A DNA stretch of 64,000 nucleotides from Pseudolysinimonas yzui (lineage in GTDB: Bacteria > Actinomycetota > Actinomycetes > Actinomycetales > Microbacteriaceae): assembly GCF_014653215.1 (NCBI RefSeq), contig NZ_BNAI01000002.1, forward strand, positions 186,001 to 250,000, read 5' to 3'. Under the pieces are notes generated by a model, which worked only from the letters and a program-made list of their open reading frames with translations, was not told where the DNA came from and made no database searches. Position 1 is the stretch's first letter. Each line of letters starts with the position of its first letter. Both the position numbers and the translations under genes were made by a program. Positions 23,460 through 31,211 of the stretch are shown piece by piece.

Positions 23460-23878
23460 TGAACACGCAAGAGGCGCTGCAGGTTCTCGCGCAGCTTCGC
23501 GATCAAGTCGGTCCAGGATTGGACACCGAACTCGGAACTCGTCGTGACGCCGCCTATCTCAAGGTTGCCAACAAGGCCGATCCGCCCGACTTCGCCGTCG
23601 TCTGGACGCCTGGCGATCGCTGGTTCTCCCTTGATGTCGCCGGTGGCTTCTCGCTCGTCTACATCGAGGAGGAGACACCGGGCGACGAGGTGAGGGAGCG
23701 GCTGGATTCCTACCTCTCCATCGGGCTCCGGTACCTTTCCGGCGACAGGGAGAACGTCCGATCGAAACTGCTCCGCATCCCGTCGGTGCGCGTCGGATCG
23801 GGCGGCAACGCTGTCACCCTGAGGCTGTCGCTGGTCGACGAAGTCCGCCACCTTTTCGGAAGAAGACGCGAGGGTTGA
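23459..23878 (+). CDS. conserved hypothetical protein
   Basis: The 139-residue soluble protein has an N-terminal helix TQEALQVLAQLRDQVG, a central beta-rich part (FAVVWTPGDRWFSLDVAGGFSLVYIEEE) and a final strand-helix pair. It has no catalytic motif or signal peptide. The ATG shares one base with the thioesterase stop, so translation is coupled. I recognise no family. A repeat element begins about 20 bases after the stop. Confidence 0.6.
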   Translation: MNTQEALQVLAQLRDQVGPGLDTELGTRRDAAYLKVANKADPPDFAVVWTPGDRWFSLDVAGGFSLVYIEEETPGDEVRERLDSYLSIGLRYLSGDRENVRSKLLRIPSVRVGSGGNAVTLRLSLVDEVRHLFGRRREG

Positions 23879-23898
23879 CGTCGCACGAACGATGACTC

Positions 23899-23946
23899 GT
23901 TGGTGGGTTTCGATACGCGTCCGCCGTCGGCGGGCGCTACTCAACC
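23899..23946 (-). repeat. Microbacteriaceae-type intergenic repeat, copy A
   Basis: Read on the minus strand it begins GGTTGAGTAGCGCCCG, holds a short GC-rich inverted pair, and ends CGTATCGAAACCCACCAAC. It shares the GAGTAGC start and TCGAAACC end with the copies at 28402, 37160 and 37231. It overlaps the stop codon of the gene at 23941. Confidence 0.6.
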
Positions 23947-24639
23947 CGCGGAGTGGGCGACGTAGACGGTATTCGTCGAGGTGCCGCCGGTGAGCGGGTT
24001 GGCGAACTCGACGACGTGCGCGCGCGTCGAGGCGAAGACCGTGCCGAGGTCGGCCATGAAGTCGTCATCCGGCGGATCGTCGGACCAGAGGGCGAACACC
24101 CCGCCCTCGCGCAGGTGCCGGGCCAGTCGCCGCAGCCCGTCGGGCGTGTAGAGGTCGGCGTGCGACGGGTCGAGCGAGTGCCGGGGTGAGTGGTCGACGT
24201 CCAGCAGGATCGCGTCGTACCGGGCCTCGGGGTCGCGCCGCATGAGGGCGAAGAAGTCGTCGAGCACGAGGCGCGTGCGGGGGTCGCCCGTCAGCTGCGC
24301 CGACACCGGCAGCAGCCCGCGCTCGTGCCAGTCGATGACCGCCGGCAGCGCGTCTACGACCGTCATCGCGCCGACGGCGTCGTGAGACAGGGCCGCGACG
24401 GCGGTGTAGCCCAGTCCCAGCCCGCCGACCAGCACGGCCAAGTCGCTGCCGTCGAGCGGGGCGAGCCCCAGGTGGGCGAGTTGCTCCTCGGCTTCGGTGA
24501 ACAGGCTCGACATCAGGTACTCGTCGCCGAGCTTCACCTCGTAGACATCCGCGCCGAGCGTCGGCTCGACCCGTCGCCGCAGAAACAGCTCTCCCATCGG
24601 GGTCTGCTGAAAGTCCAGCTCTTCGAAACCGAGGGCCAC
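23941..24639 (-). CDS. spermidine synthase-like methyltransferase-fold protein
   Basis: The 232-residue protein resembles the polyamine synthase group, with the motif LAVLVGGLGLGYTAVAAL for nucleotide binding, VVDALPAVIDWH after it, DPRTRLVLDDFFALM, and YDAILLDVDHSP with the acidic active-site segment. The N-terminal tetramerisation domain of true SpeE is short. Many actinobacterial copies annotated as spermidine synthase have unproven activity. No speD or speE partner is nearby. The 3' end runs into repeat copy A. Confidence 0.75.
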   Translation of the reverse strand: MALGFEELDFQQTPMGELFLRRRVEPTLGADVYEVKLGDEYLMSSLFTEAEEQLAHLGLAPLDGSDLAVLVGGLGLGYTAVAALSHDAVGAMTVVDALPAVIDWHERGLLPVSAQLTGDPRTRLVLDDFFALMRRDPEARYDAILLDVDHSPRHSLDPSHADLYTPDGLRRLARHLREGGVFALWSDDPPDDDFMADLGTVFASTRAHVVEFANPLTGGTSTNTVYVAHSAG

Positions 24640-24648
24640 AGCCTCACC

Positions 24649-25602
24649 CTAGGCCGCGGCTGCTGCTGTGTACCGCTCGCCGAGCGTCCTGACCGCCTCG
24701 ACGAGTTCGGGTGGGTCGGAGACCCGGAACGGCATCCCCAGCATCCCGATGTAGACGGCGATCGTCTCGACACTGTCGGCGCCGGTGACGAGAACGCACT
24801 CGGCGTCGCTGATCGCCTCGACGACGCCGACGGCGGGGTTGATGCGGGCGAGCACCTCGGCGCTCGAGGCGAGCACCCGGATGCGGGCGTGCACCGCCCA
24901 CCCGGTCGAGGCCACCTCGCGCACGACGAAGTCGACGTAGTCGCTTTCGGGCATCGGCTGCGGGGTGAAGCGGCGGCGGGTCGGCATCCGCAGGGTCATC
25001 CAGTCGAGTCGGAAGGTCGCCCACTCGCTCGTTCCAGTGTCGCGGCCGACCAGGTACCAGCGGCGCTGCCAGCTCACGACGCGGTACGGCTCGACGGCCC
25101 GCGGTTCGTCGCGGTAGTCGAAGCGCAGCCACTCCTCGCGACGGATGGCCTCGGCGGTTCCGCCGAGGACGGCCGGGTCGATCTCGGGGTCGGCGACGGG
25201 GCTGTCGGTGTTCGCCGGTCCGGTGTCGACCGAGGAGGCGATCGCGTCGACGCGCGCCCGCAGCGGCCCGGGCAGCACCTGGTCGAGTTTCGCGAGCGCG
25301 CGGGTGCTCGACTCCTCGACGCCGGCGATGCCGGTGGCACTGCGCAGCCCGATCGCGACGGCGATCGCCTCGTCGTCGTCGAGCAGCAGAGGAGGCAGGT
25401 GCGCCCCGACGCCGAGCCGGTAGAAGCCGGCCGGGCCGCGTTCGGCGTCGACGGGGTAGCCCAGCGCGCGCAGGCGGTCGATGTCGTTGCGGATCGTGCG
25501 GCCGGTGACACCGAGGCGGAGGCTCAGTTCGCTGCCCGGCCACTCGGGACGGGACTGCAGGAGGCCCAGCAGAGCGAGGAGCCGGGCGGAGGTATCGGGC
25601 AT
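24649..25602 (-). CDS. HTH/WYL-domain transcriptional regulator (YafY-like)
   Basis: The 317-residue protein has an HTH_11 domain at residues 1-60 (LGLLQSRPEWPGSELSLRLGV then RTIRNDIDRLRALGYPV) and a WYL domain at about 140-210 (WLRFDYRDEPRAVEPYRVVSWQRRWYLVG in parts). A WCX C-terminal extension follows. WYL domains sense small ligands, often nucleic-acid related. The ATG at 25602 is chosen at the HTH start. It is divergent from the epoxide hydrolase, and the 60-base gap holds a perfect 8-base dyad, so the hydrolase is its likely target. Confidence 0.85.
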   Translation of the reverse strand: MPDTSARLLALLGLLQSRPEWPGSELSLRLGVTGRTIRNDIDRLRALGYPVDAERGPAGFYRLGVGAHLPPLLLDDDEAIAVAIGLRSATGIAGVEESSTRALAKLDQVLPGPLRARVDAIASSVDTGPANTDSPVADPEIDPAVLGGTAEAIRREEWLRFDYRDEPRAVEPYRVVSWQRRWYLVGRDTGTSEWATFRLDWMTLRMPTRRRFTPQPMPESDYVDFVVREVASTGWAVHARIRVLASSAEVLARINPAVGVVEAISDAECVLVTGADSVETIAVYIGMLGMPFRVSDPPELVEAVRTLGERYTAAAAA

Positions 25603-25620
25603 GGGAAAAGAATATCCGAG

Positions 25621-25643
25621 TATAGGAATCAAACGTTCCTATA
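25621..25643. promoter_or_regulatory. operator-like dyad between WYL regulator and epoxide hydrolase
   Basis: TATAGGAA (25621-25628) and TTCCTATA (25636-25643) are perfect inverted repeats around a 7-base spacer, in the 60 bases that separate the two divergent starts. The 15-base centre-to-centre distance and AT richness suit a dimeric HTH regulator and overlap the likely -10 regions of both genes. Confidence 0.6.
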
Positions 25644-25662
25644 TGACTTCTACCGTCGAATC

Positions 25663-26793
25663 ATGACGAAGAAGACGGCTCAGGCCGACATCCGCCCCTT
25701 CCGCATCGAGATCGCCCAGGCCGACCTCGACGACCTCCAGGCCCGCCTCGCGCGCACCCGGCTTCCGCAGCCGGCGCCCGGCGACGACTGGGACTACGGA
25801 ACTCCGAACGCCTGGCTGACCGAAGCCCTCGACGCGTGGAAGACGTTCGACTGGCGCGCCGTCGAGGAGCGCCTGAACGCCCACCCGCAGTACCTCACCG
25901 AGATCGACGGGCAGACGATTCACTTCATCCACGTGCCCTCGAAGGAAGCGGATGCGACGCCGCTGCTGCTCGTGCACAGCTACCCCGGCAACGTCATCGA
26001 CTTCCTCGACATGATCGGCCCGCTCGTCGACCCGGTCGCCCACGGGGGCCGCGCCGAAGACGCGTTCTCGGTCGTCATCCCGTCGCTGCCGGGCTTCGGG
26101 TTCAGCACCCCGGTCGTCGACCGCGGCTGGACCCTGGCCCGCGTCGCCCGCACCTTCGACGCGCTCATGCGCCGCCTCGGCTACGCGAGCTACGGAGCCC
26201 ACGGCAGCGACGCCGGCGCGATCGTCGGACGCGAGCTAGGCATCCTGAACCCGAAGGGGTACCTCGGATCACACGTGCTGCAGGCCTTCTCGTTCCCGTC
26301 GGGCGACCCCGCCGAGTTCGAGAAGCTGGCGCCTGCGGACTACGCGGCCCTCGAGCACATGCAGTGGTTCCAGTCGGTCGGCGGCTACAACGCGTTCAAC
26401 GCGTCGCGTCCGCAGACCGTCGCGGCCGCGCTGTCGGACTCCCCGGTCGGCCAGCTCGCCTGGAACGAGCTGTTCATGAACTTCGGCAACGGCACGAGCC
26501 TGGTGCCGCTGGAGTCGATCCTCGCCGAGGTGTCGCTCGAGTGGTTCACCAACACCTCGGCCTCCGCCGGTCGGTACCACTTCGAGGACGGCCGGGCGGC
26601 GGGCGAGCCGGTCGTCAACCACGGCCGGATGGGGGTCGCGGTCTTCCAGGACGACTTCAAGAGCATCCGCACCTTCGCCGAGCGCGACAACGACAACATC
26701 GTGCACTGGAGCGAGTTCGACAAGGGCGGCCACTACGCCTCGCTCGAGGTTCCCGACGTGGTGGTCGGCGACATCCGGGCGTTCTTCGCCTGA
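25663..26793 (+). CDS. epoxide hydrolase
   Basis: The 376-residue protein opens with an epoxide hydrolase N-terminal domain (RPFRIEIAQADLDDLQARLARTRLP in segments) and continues as an alpha/beta hydrolase: TPLLLVHSYPGNVIDFLDMI with the HSYPG oxyanion motif, the nucleophile elbow YGAHGSDAGAIVGREL with Asp in place of Ser, and the C-terminal GGHYASLEVPD with catalytic His. It would open epoxides to diols in the cytoplasm. The ATG at 25663 lacks a strong ribosome site. It is divergent from the WYL regulator and followed by a strong shared terminator. Confidence 0.88.
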   Translation: MTKKTAQADIRPFRIEIAQADLDDLQARLARTRLPQPAPGDDWDYGTPNAWLTEALDAWKTFDWRAVEERLNAHPQYLTEIDGQTIHFIHVPSKEADATPLLLVHSYPGNVIDFLDMIGPLVDPVAHGGRAEDAFSVVIPSLPGFGFSTPVVDRGWTLARVARTFDALMRRLGYASYGAHGSDAGAIVGRELGILNPKGYLGSHVLQAFSFPSGDPAEFEKLAPADYAALEHMQWFQSVGGYNAFNASRPQTVAAALSDSPVGQLAWNELFMNFGNGTSLVPLESILAEVSLEWFTNTSASAGRYHFEDGRAAGEPVVNHGRMGVAVFQDDFKSIRTFAERDNDNIVHWSEFDKGGHYASLEVPDVVVGDIRAFFA

Positions 26794-26803
26794 CCTGCCC
26801 CTA

Positions 26804-26838
26804 CGGAAAGCCCGGGCGTGGCGCGTCCGGGCTTTCCG
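26804..26838. terminator. bidirectional terminator
   Basis: CGGAAAGCCCGG (26804-26815) and CCGGGCTTTCCG (26827-26838) are perfect 12-base arms with an 11-base loop, located 11 bases after the epoxide hydrolase stop and 5 bases after the convergent lysE stop. The stem suits both directions. Confidence 0.75.
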
Positions 26839-26842
26839 CCCG

Positions 26843-27472
26843 CTATCGCACGAGCACCAGACTCAGCGCGATGGCGATCATGACGACGGCGATGATCCCG
26901 TCGAGGATGCGCCAGGCGAGCGGCCTCGCGAAGAGCGGGGCGAGCAGGCGGGCACCGAACCCGAGGGAGGTGAACCAGAGGATGCTGCCGAGCGTCGCGC
27001 CGACGGCGAACCACCAGCGTTCGTCGCCATGCGTGCTGCCGACCGAGCCGAGCAGCAGCACAGTGTCGAGGTAGACGTGCGGGTTGAGCCAGGTGAGCGC
27101 GAGGCAGGTGGTGATCGCGACGGCGAGGCTGGTCGCGCCGGCCCCGCGTTCGGCGCGCAGCCCATCGGCGTCGGGCTTCGGGCGGCGCAGCGCACGCACC
27201 GCGGCGAGCACCCCGTAGGTGATCAGGAACGCGGCACCCACCCAGCGGATGATCTCGACCAGCCACGGCAGCGCGGTGAAGAGCACTCCTCCGCCGGCGA
27301 CCCCGACGATGATGAGCACGGCATCCGACACCGCGCAGATCACCACGACGGCCAGCACGTGTTCGCGGCGAAGCCCTTGCCGCAGCACGAAGGCGTTCTG
27401 CGCGCCGATCGCGATGATGAGCGACAGGCCCAGGCCGAGGCCGGCTACGGCGGCGAGGAGGGCGGCGGTCAC
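26843..27472 (-). CDS. LysE/ArgO-type amino acid exporter
   Basis: The 209-residue membrane protein has six predicted segments and the family motifs GLSLIIAIGAQNAFVLRQGL at the N-terminus and ALTWLNPHVYLDTVLLLGSVG in the middle. LysE and ArgO export basic amino acids (Lys, Arg) driven by the membrane potential. The GTG at 27472 is divergent from a LysR-type regulator of the ArgP/LysG type, the classical regulator-exporter arrangement induced by excess substrate. Confidence 0.9.
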   Translation of the reverse strand: MTAALLAAVAGLGLGLSLIIAIGAQNAFVLRQGLRREHVLAVVVICAVSDAVLIIVGVAGGGVLFTALPWLVEIIRWVGAAFLITYGVLAAVRALRRPKPDADGLRAERGAGATSLAVAITTCLALTWLNPHVYLDTVLLLGSVGSTHGDERWWFAVGATLGSILWFTSLGFGARLLAPLFARPLAWRILDGIIAVVMIAIALSLVLVR

Positions 27473-27543
27473 ATCCCGACGGTAGGGGTCGCACTACCAT
27501 CAATCCAGCGCAAGATTCTGTCGAAGCATTAGCGTTGCTACAG

Positions 27544-28476
27544 ATGAGGTACGACCGGGAACACCTCGAAACCCTGCTCGCCGTCGTCGAGCACGGCACG
27601 CTCGACGCCGCCGCGCGGCGGCTGCGGGTAACCCCGTCGGCGGTGAGTCAGCGGCTCAAGGCGTTCGAGCAGCAGCTCGGCCGCGTGCTCGTCGTGCGCA
27701 GCAAGCCGGCGCGGGCGACGGCGGCCGGCGAAGCGCTGGTGCGGATGGCGCGTCAGCTCGCTCTGCTCGAACACGAAGCGGATCAGGCACTCGGCACCGG
27801 TGATGGACCGACGACGATCCCGATCGCGGTCAACGCCGACTCCCTCGCCACCTGGATCCTGCCGGCGCTCGAGCGGGTCGCGCGCACGCACCCGGTCGTC
27901 TTCGAGATCCACCGCGACGACCAGGACCACACCGCCGGGTGGCTCGCTGCGGGAACCGTCATGGCGGCCGTCACCTCGCAGGCCGAGCCGGTGCCGGGCT
28001 GCACCTCGACCCCGCTCGGGCGGATGCGGTACCGCCCGCGCGCAGCGCCGGCGTTCGCGGCCCGCTGGTTCCCTGACGGAGCGGATGCGGCATCCCTCGC
28101 CCTCGCCCCCGTCGTCGTCTTCGACGAGAAGGACCAGCTGCAGAGCGACTACCTCGGCATGGTCACCCGCCGCCGTCTCGACCCGCCGCGGCACCGCGTG
28201 CCGGCCTCGGCCGACTTCGCCGCCGCCGTACGGCTCGGGCTCGGCTGGGGGATGCTGCCCGACGCGCAATCCGACGGCACCGTGCTGGTCGACACCCGGC
28301 GCGACATCGCGGTGGCGCTGCACTGGCAGCAGTGGAACCTGCGCTCGCCGCTGCTCGACGCCGTGGCCGCCGAGATCGTCGCGACCGCGCACACCGTGCT
28401 CGGTGGTCGAGTAGCCGGCGAAGGCGGCGTGTCGAGACCCCCGGGGGTCAGCCGAACAGCTTCTGCAGCCGGCTGA
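27544..28476 (+). CDS. LysR-type regulator, ArgP/LysG subfamily
   Basis: The 310-residue protein starts with a LysR HTH ([40 protein letters not shown]). The effector domain (residues 88-285) matches the ArgP/LysG group, with [18 protein letters not shown]. It should activate the divergent exporter when Lys or Arg accumulates. The ATG at 27544 is preferred to an upstream TTG. About the last 27 residues ([12 protein letters not shown] onward) come from an intergenic repeat read in frame, and the stop overlaps the convergent aminotransferase by 29 bases. The native stop seems to have been lost. Confidence 0.88.
   Translation: MRYDREHLETLLAVVEHGTLDAAARRLRVTPSAVSQRLKAFEQQLGRVLVVRSKPARATAAGEALVRMARQLALLEHEADQALGTGDGPTTIPIAVNADSLATWILPALERVARTHPVVFEIHRDDQDHTAGWLAAGTVMAAVTSQAEPVPGCTSTPLGRMRYRPRAAPAFAARWFPDGADAASLALAPVVVFDEKDQLQSDYLGMVTRRRLDPPRHRVPASADFAAAVRLGLGWGMLPDAQSDGTVLVDTRRDIAVALHWQQWNLRSPLLDAVAAEIVATAHTVLGGRVAGEGGVSRPPGVSRTASAAG
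28402..28439 (+). repeat. Microbacteriaceae-type intergenic repeat, copy B
   Basis: It starts GGTGGTCGAGTAGCCGGC, with a short inverted centre, and ends GGCGTGTCGAGACC. It is nearly identical in plan to copy C at 37160. It lies in frame at the 3' end of the LysR gene and encodes its tail. Confidence 0.65.
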
Positions 28477-29638
28477 CGCCCTCGCGGATGTCGTCGTCGC
28501 CGAGTGCGTACGAGAAGCGCAGGTAGCCGCTCGGGCCGAACGCCTCGCCCGGAACCGCCGCGACCTCCGCCTGCTCGAGGATGAGGTCGGCGAGCTCGAG
28601 TGACGAGGTCGGGGTGACCCCGCCCCACTCGCGGTTCAGCAACCCGGAGACATCCGGGTAGACGTAGAAGGCGCCCTCCGGCAGCGGGCACACGATCCCC
28701 GGGATGCTGTTGAGGCCGTCGACGATCAGGCGGCGGCGGCGGTCGAACGCCGCGCGCATCTCGATGACGCTGTCCTGGGGTCCGGTGAGCGCGGCCAGGG
28801 CGGCGCGCTGCGAGATGTTCGACACGTTGCTCGACAGGTGCGACTGCAGGTTCGCCGCCCCCGCGATCGCGTCGGCGGGTCCTACCATCCAGCCGAGCCG
28901 CCATCCGGTCATCGCGTAGGTCTTCGCGACCCCGTTGACGAGGATGGTGCGGTCGGCGAGCGCCGGCGTCGCCTCGACGATCGACACGGCGCGGATGCCG
29001 TCATAGGTGAGGTTCTGGTAGATCTCGTCGCTGATCACCCAGAGACCGTGCTCCTGCGCCCAGTCGCCGATCGCGGCGACCCGTTCGGGTGAGTAGACGG
29101 CGCCTGTCGGGTTCGACGGCGACACGAACAGCAGCACCTTCGAGCGTGGCGTGCGCGCGGCCTCGAGCTGCTCGACGGTCACGAGGTAGCCCTGGTCGGC
29201 GCCGGCGAAGACATCCACCTGAACGCCGCCGGCGAGCTTGATCGCCTCGGGGTAGGTGGTCCAGTACGGCGTCGGCACGAGCACCTCGTCGCCCGGGTCG
29301 AGCAGCGTTGCGAACGCCTGATACACGGCCTGCTTGCCGCCGTTGGTGACGATCACCTGGGATGGCGACACCTCGAGCCCGCTGTCGCGCAGGGTCTTCG
29401 CCGCGATCGCCTCCCGCAGTTCGGGGAGCCCGGCGGCGGGCGTGTACCGGTGGTTCTTCGGGTCGCGCGCGGCCTCAACCGCGGCGTCGACGATGTGCGC
29501 CGGTGTCGGGAAGTCGGGCTCCCCCGCCGCGAAACTCACCACCGGACGCCCGGCCGCCTTGAGCGCCTTCGCTTTGGAGTCGACCTTGAGAGTTGCCGAT
29601 TCCGCGATGGATCCGATGCGCTTCGAGATGCGTCCCAC
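28448..29638 (-). CDS. aspC: pyridoxal-phosphate aspartate-type aminotransferase
   Basis: The 396-residue class I aminotransferase has [11 protein letters not shown] near the N-terminus, [22 protein letters not shown], the PLP lysine region [16 protein letters not shown] and a C-terminal [15 protein letters not shown] with the carboxylate-binding Arg. It exchanges amino groups between aspartate and 2-oxoglutarate or similar acids. The GTG at 29638 with TGGAGCC upstream is chosen. Upstream codons are low-complexity. Actinobacteria commonly keep this gene just before tRNA-Trp/secE; here three surface-protein genes intervene. Confidence 0.88.
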   Translation of the reverse strand: MGRISKRIGSIAESATLKVDSKAKALKAAGRPVVSFAAGEPDFPTPAHIVDAAVEAARDPKNHRYTPAAGLPELREAIAAKTLRDSGLEVSPSQVIVTNGGKQAVYQAFATLLDPGDEVLVPTPYWTTYPEAIKLAGGVQVDVFAGADQGYLVTVEQLEAARTPRSKVLLFVSPSNPTGAVYSPERVAAIGDWAQEHGLWVISDEIYQNLTYDGIRAVSIVEATPALADRTILVNGVAKTYAMTGWRLGWMVGPADAIAGAANLQSHLSSNVSNISQRAALAALTGPQDSVIEMRAAFDRRRRLIVDGLNSIPGIVCPLPEGAFYVYPDVSGLLNREWGGVTPTSSLELADLILEQAEVAAVPGEAFGPSGYLRFSYALGDDDIREGVSRLQKLFG

Positions 29639-29720
29639 GAGGCTCCAGCCTAGGCCGCCTGCGACCCCGCCACGCGAGGTGCGCGGGGCCGCAGGGTGCA
29701 GCGGGAGCGGTCGGTCAGGG

Positions 29721-31010
29721 TCAGCCCCCACCGCCGAGCAGCCCGCCGAGGTTCAGTAGCGGGGTCGGGGTCGGGGTCGGAGTCGGGCTCGGTGCCGGTG
29801 CCGGAGCCGTCGTCGGGCTCGGTGCCGGTGCGGGAGCCGTCGTCGACGTCGTGGGGGCGGGCGCGGGCGCCGCAGCGGGCGCCGGCTCACCGGTGCGCAC
29901 GAGCGAGGCCGAGTCGATCCGGTACGTGCGACCCGAGGTTCTCAGCACGATCTCGATCGTCAGTCCGGTGTGCGCCGCCCTCGCGGTCAGGGCCACCGGG
30001 ACGCGCAGCCATCCCGAACTCCCGGCGGTGAAGTACACCGACGCGACCTCCGCGACGCCGCCGGTCGCGCGCAGTCGCACGATCCCGCTGGCGGAGCCAT
30101 CCGACCGAATCCACACGGTCGCCGTGTGGGTCGAACCTTTCGCGACCTCCGCCGCGAGGCTCTGGGTGATCGTCCGACCGTAGGCGCCGGGCACCAGCAA
30201 CGAGCGGGTGCCGCCCCGGGCGAGCGTGTTCGGTCCGTCGACGGTGCCCGAGGGCGCCGACCAGGTGCCGAGACCGCTCTCGAACGACGGCGAGCTGAGC
30301 GCGAGCGCGACGCCGGCGGGCCGGGCCGGTTCAGGCGCCGGGTTCACGGTGACCGTACTCGGCGGCGGAGACGTCGGAGCCGGCGCGGGTGCCGCGGTAG
30401 CGGTCGGCGCGGGGGACGGCGAGGTCACCGGCGCCGACTGAGCGGGCGGCTGTACGCCCGGGTACTTCGCGAACACCTGCGACCAGTAGCGACGCCCGTC
30501 CTGTTCGAAGTAGCCGACGCCGATCGAGGTGTAGTCGTGGACGAGGTTCGCGTAGTGGCTGCTCGAGGCCACCCACGCCGGCACGATTTGCGTGTAGGTG
30601 TAGCCCTTGCCCACGTTCTCCCCCGCGCGCTCCCACCCGGGCGGGATTTGCTGCGCGTACGAGGGATTGTGACTCATCGCCCCGTTCACCCACTGCTGGT
30701 GAGCCCAGTCGGCGGCGACGCGGTCGAGGTCGGGATGACGCACGAGGGCGGGCAGGCCACGTTCGGCCCGCACAGCGTTGGTGTCGGCCACCACCCGCTG
30801 GGTCATCTGCTCGACGGTCGGTGTCGTGGTCGCCGACGCGAGGGCCGCCGTCTCGATCGACGTGTCGGAGGCCGCGCTCAGCGGGCCCGTGGGCGGTGCC
30901 AGATGCGCGGCCGCGGCGACGAGACCGGCAGCTGAGGCGAGGATGGTCGCGGAGGCGAGGGCGATGAAACGGGCGCGCGCGGGCGCGCTGGAGAGAGACC
31001 TGGAAGTCAC
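29721..31010 (-). CDS. secreted CAP/SCP-domain protein with C-terminal carbohydrate-binding-like domain
   Basis: The 429-residue protein has a signal peptide (about 1-40) and a CAP domain at about 60-200 ([62 protein letters not shown]). A Pro/Ala/Thr linker follows, then a beta-sandwich-like module at about 235-380 with FESGLGTWS, and a low-complexity Pro-Ala-Thr tail ending [15 protein letters not shown] proteins are extracellular and of mostly unknown activity. It is a paralogue of the next gene. The GTG at 31010 gives a good signal peptide, with a GTG at 31058 as alternative. Confidence 0.8.
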   Translation of the reverse strand: MTSRSLSSAPARARFIALASATILASAAGLVAAAAHLAPPTGPLSAASDTSIETAALASATTTPTVEQMTQRVVADTNAVRAERGLPALVRHPDLDRVAADWAHQQWVNGAMSHNPSYAQQIPPGWERAGENVGKGYTYTQIVPAWVASSSHYANLVHDYTSIGVGYFEQDGRRYWSQVFAKYPGVQPPAQSAPVTSPSPAPTATAAPAPAPTSPPPSTVTVNPAPEPARPAGVALALSSPSFESGLGTWSAPSGTVDGPNTLARGGTRSLLVPGAYGRTITQSLAAEVAKGSTHTATVWIRSDGSASGIVRLRATGGVAEVASVYFTAGSSGWLRVPVALTARAAHTGLTIEIVLRTSGRTYRIDSASLVRTGEPAPAAAPAPAPTTSTTAPAPAPSPTTAPAPAPSPTPTPTPTPLLNLGGLLGGGG

Positions 31011-31158
31011 GAAGTGTGCGTCTTTCGAATAGTTTCGAGGCGCGCGACTCAGCCGCACGGATCGGTGCCGTACGACGGGAAGAGGCGGGCTTCACGCACA
31101 CGAGGCGGGGCCGCTCTCGTGAAACCGACGCTACGTGGCGATGGCGCGGGGGCCAACG

Positions 31159-31200
31159 CCCCAACAGGGGTGCCCCTACCAGGGGTGCCCCTGGTAGGGG
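31159..31200. repeat. G/C-tract dyad cluster between the two CAP genes
   Basis: CCCCAACAGGGG (31159-31170) leads into two copies of the palindrome AGGGGTGCCCCT (31166-31177 and 31181-31192). CCCCTACCAGGGG and CCCCTGGTAGGGG form a perfect 28-base dyad at 31173-31200, starting 12 bases after the stop of the 602-residue gene. It may be the terminator of that gene, or an operator for the next one, whose start is 149 bases away. A similar CCCCCAACAGTGG lies 146 bases before the other CAP gene. Confidence 0.5.
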
Positions 31201-31211
31201 GCACATCCCAT

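Noticed and set aside
24190-25662. Long plus-strand frame leading into the epoxide hydrolase
   Set aside because: It is antisense to the spermidine-synthase-like and WYL genes. The hydrolase domain begins only at the ATG at 25663.
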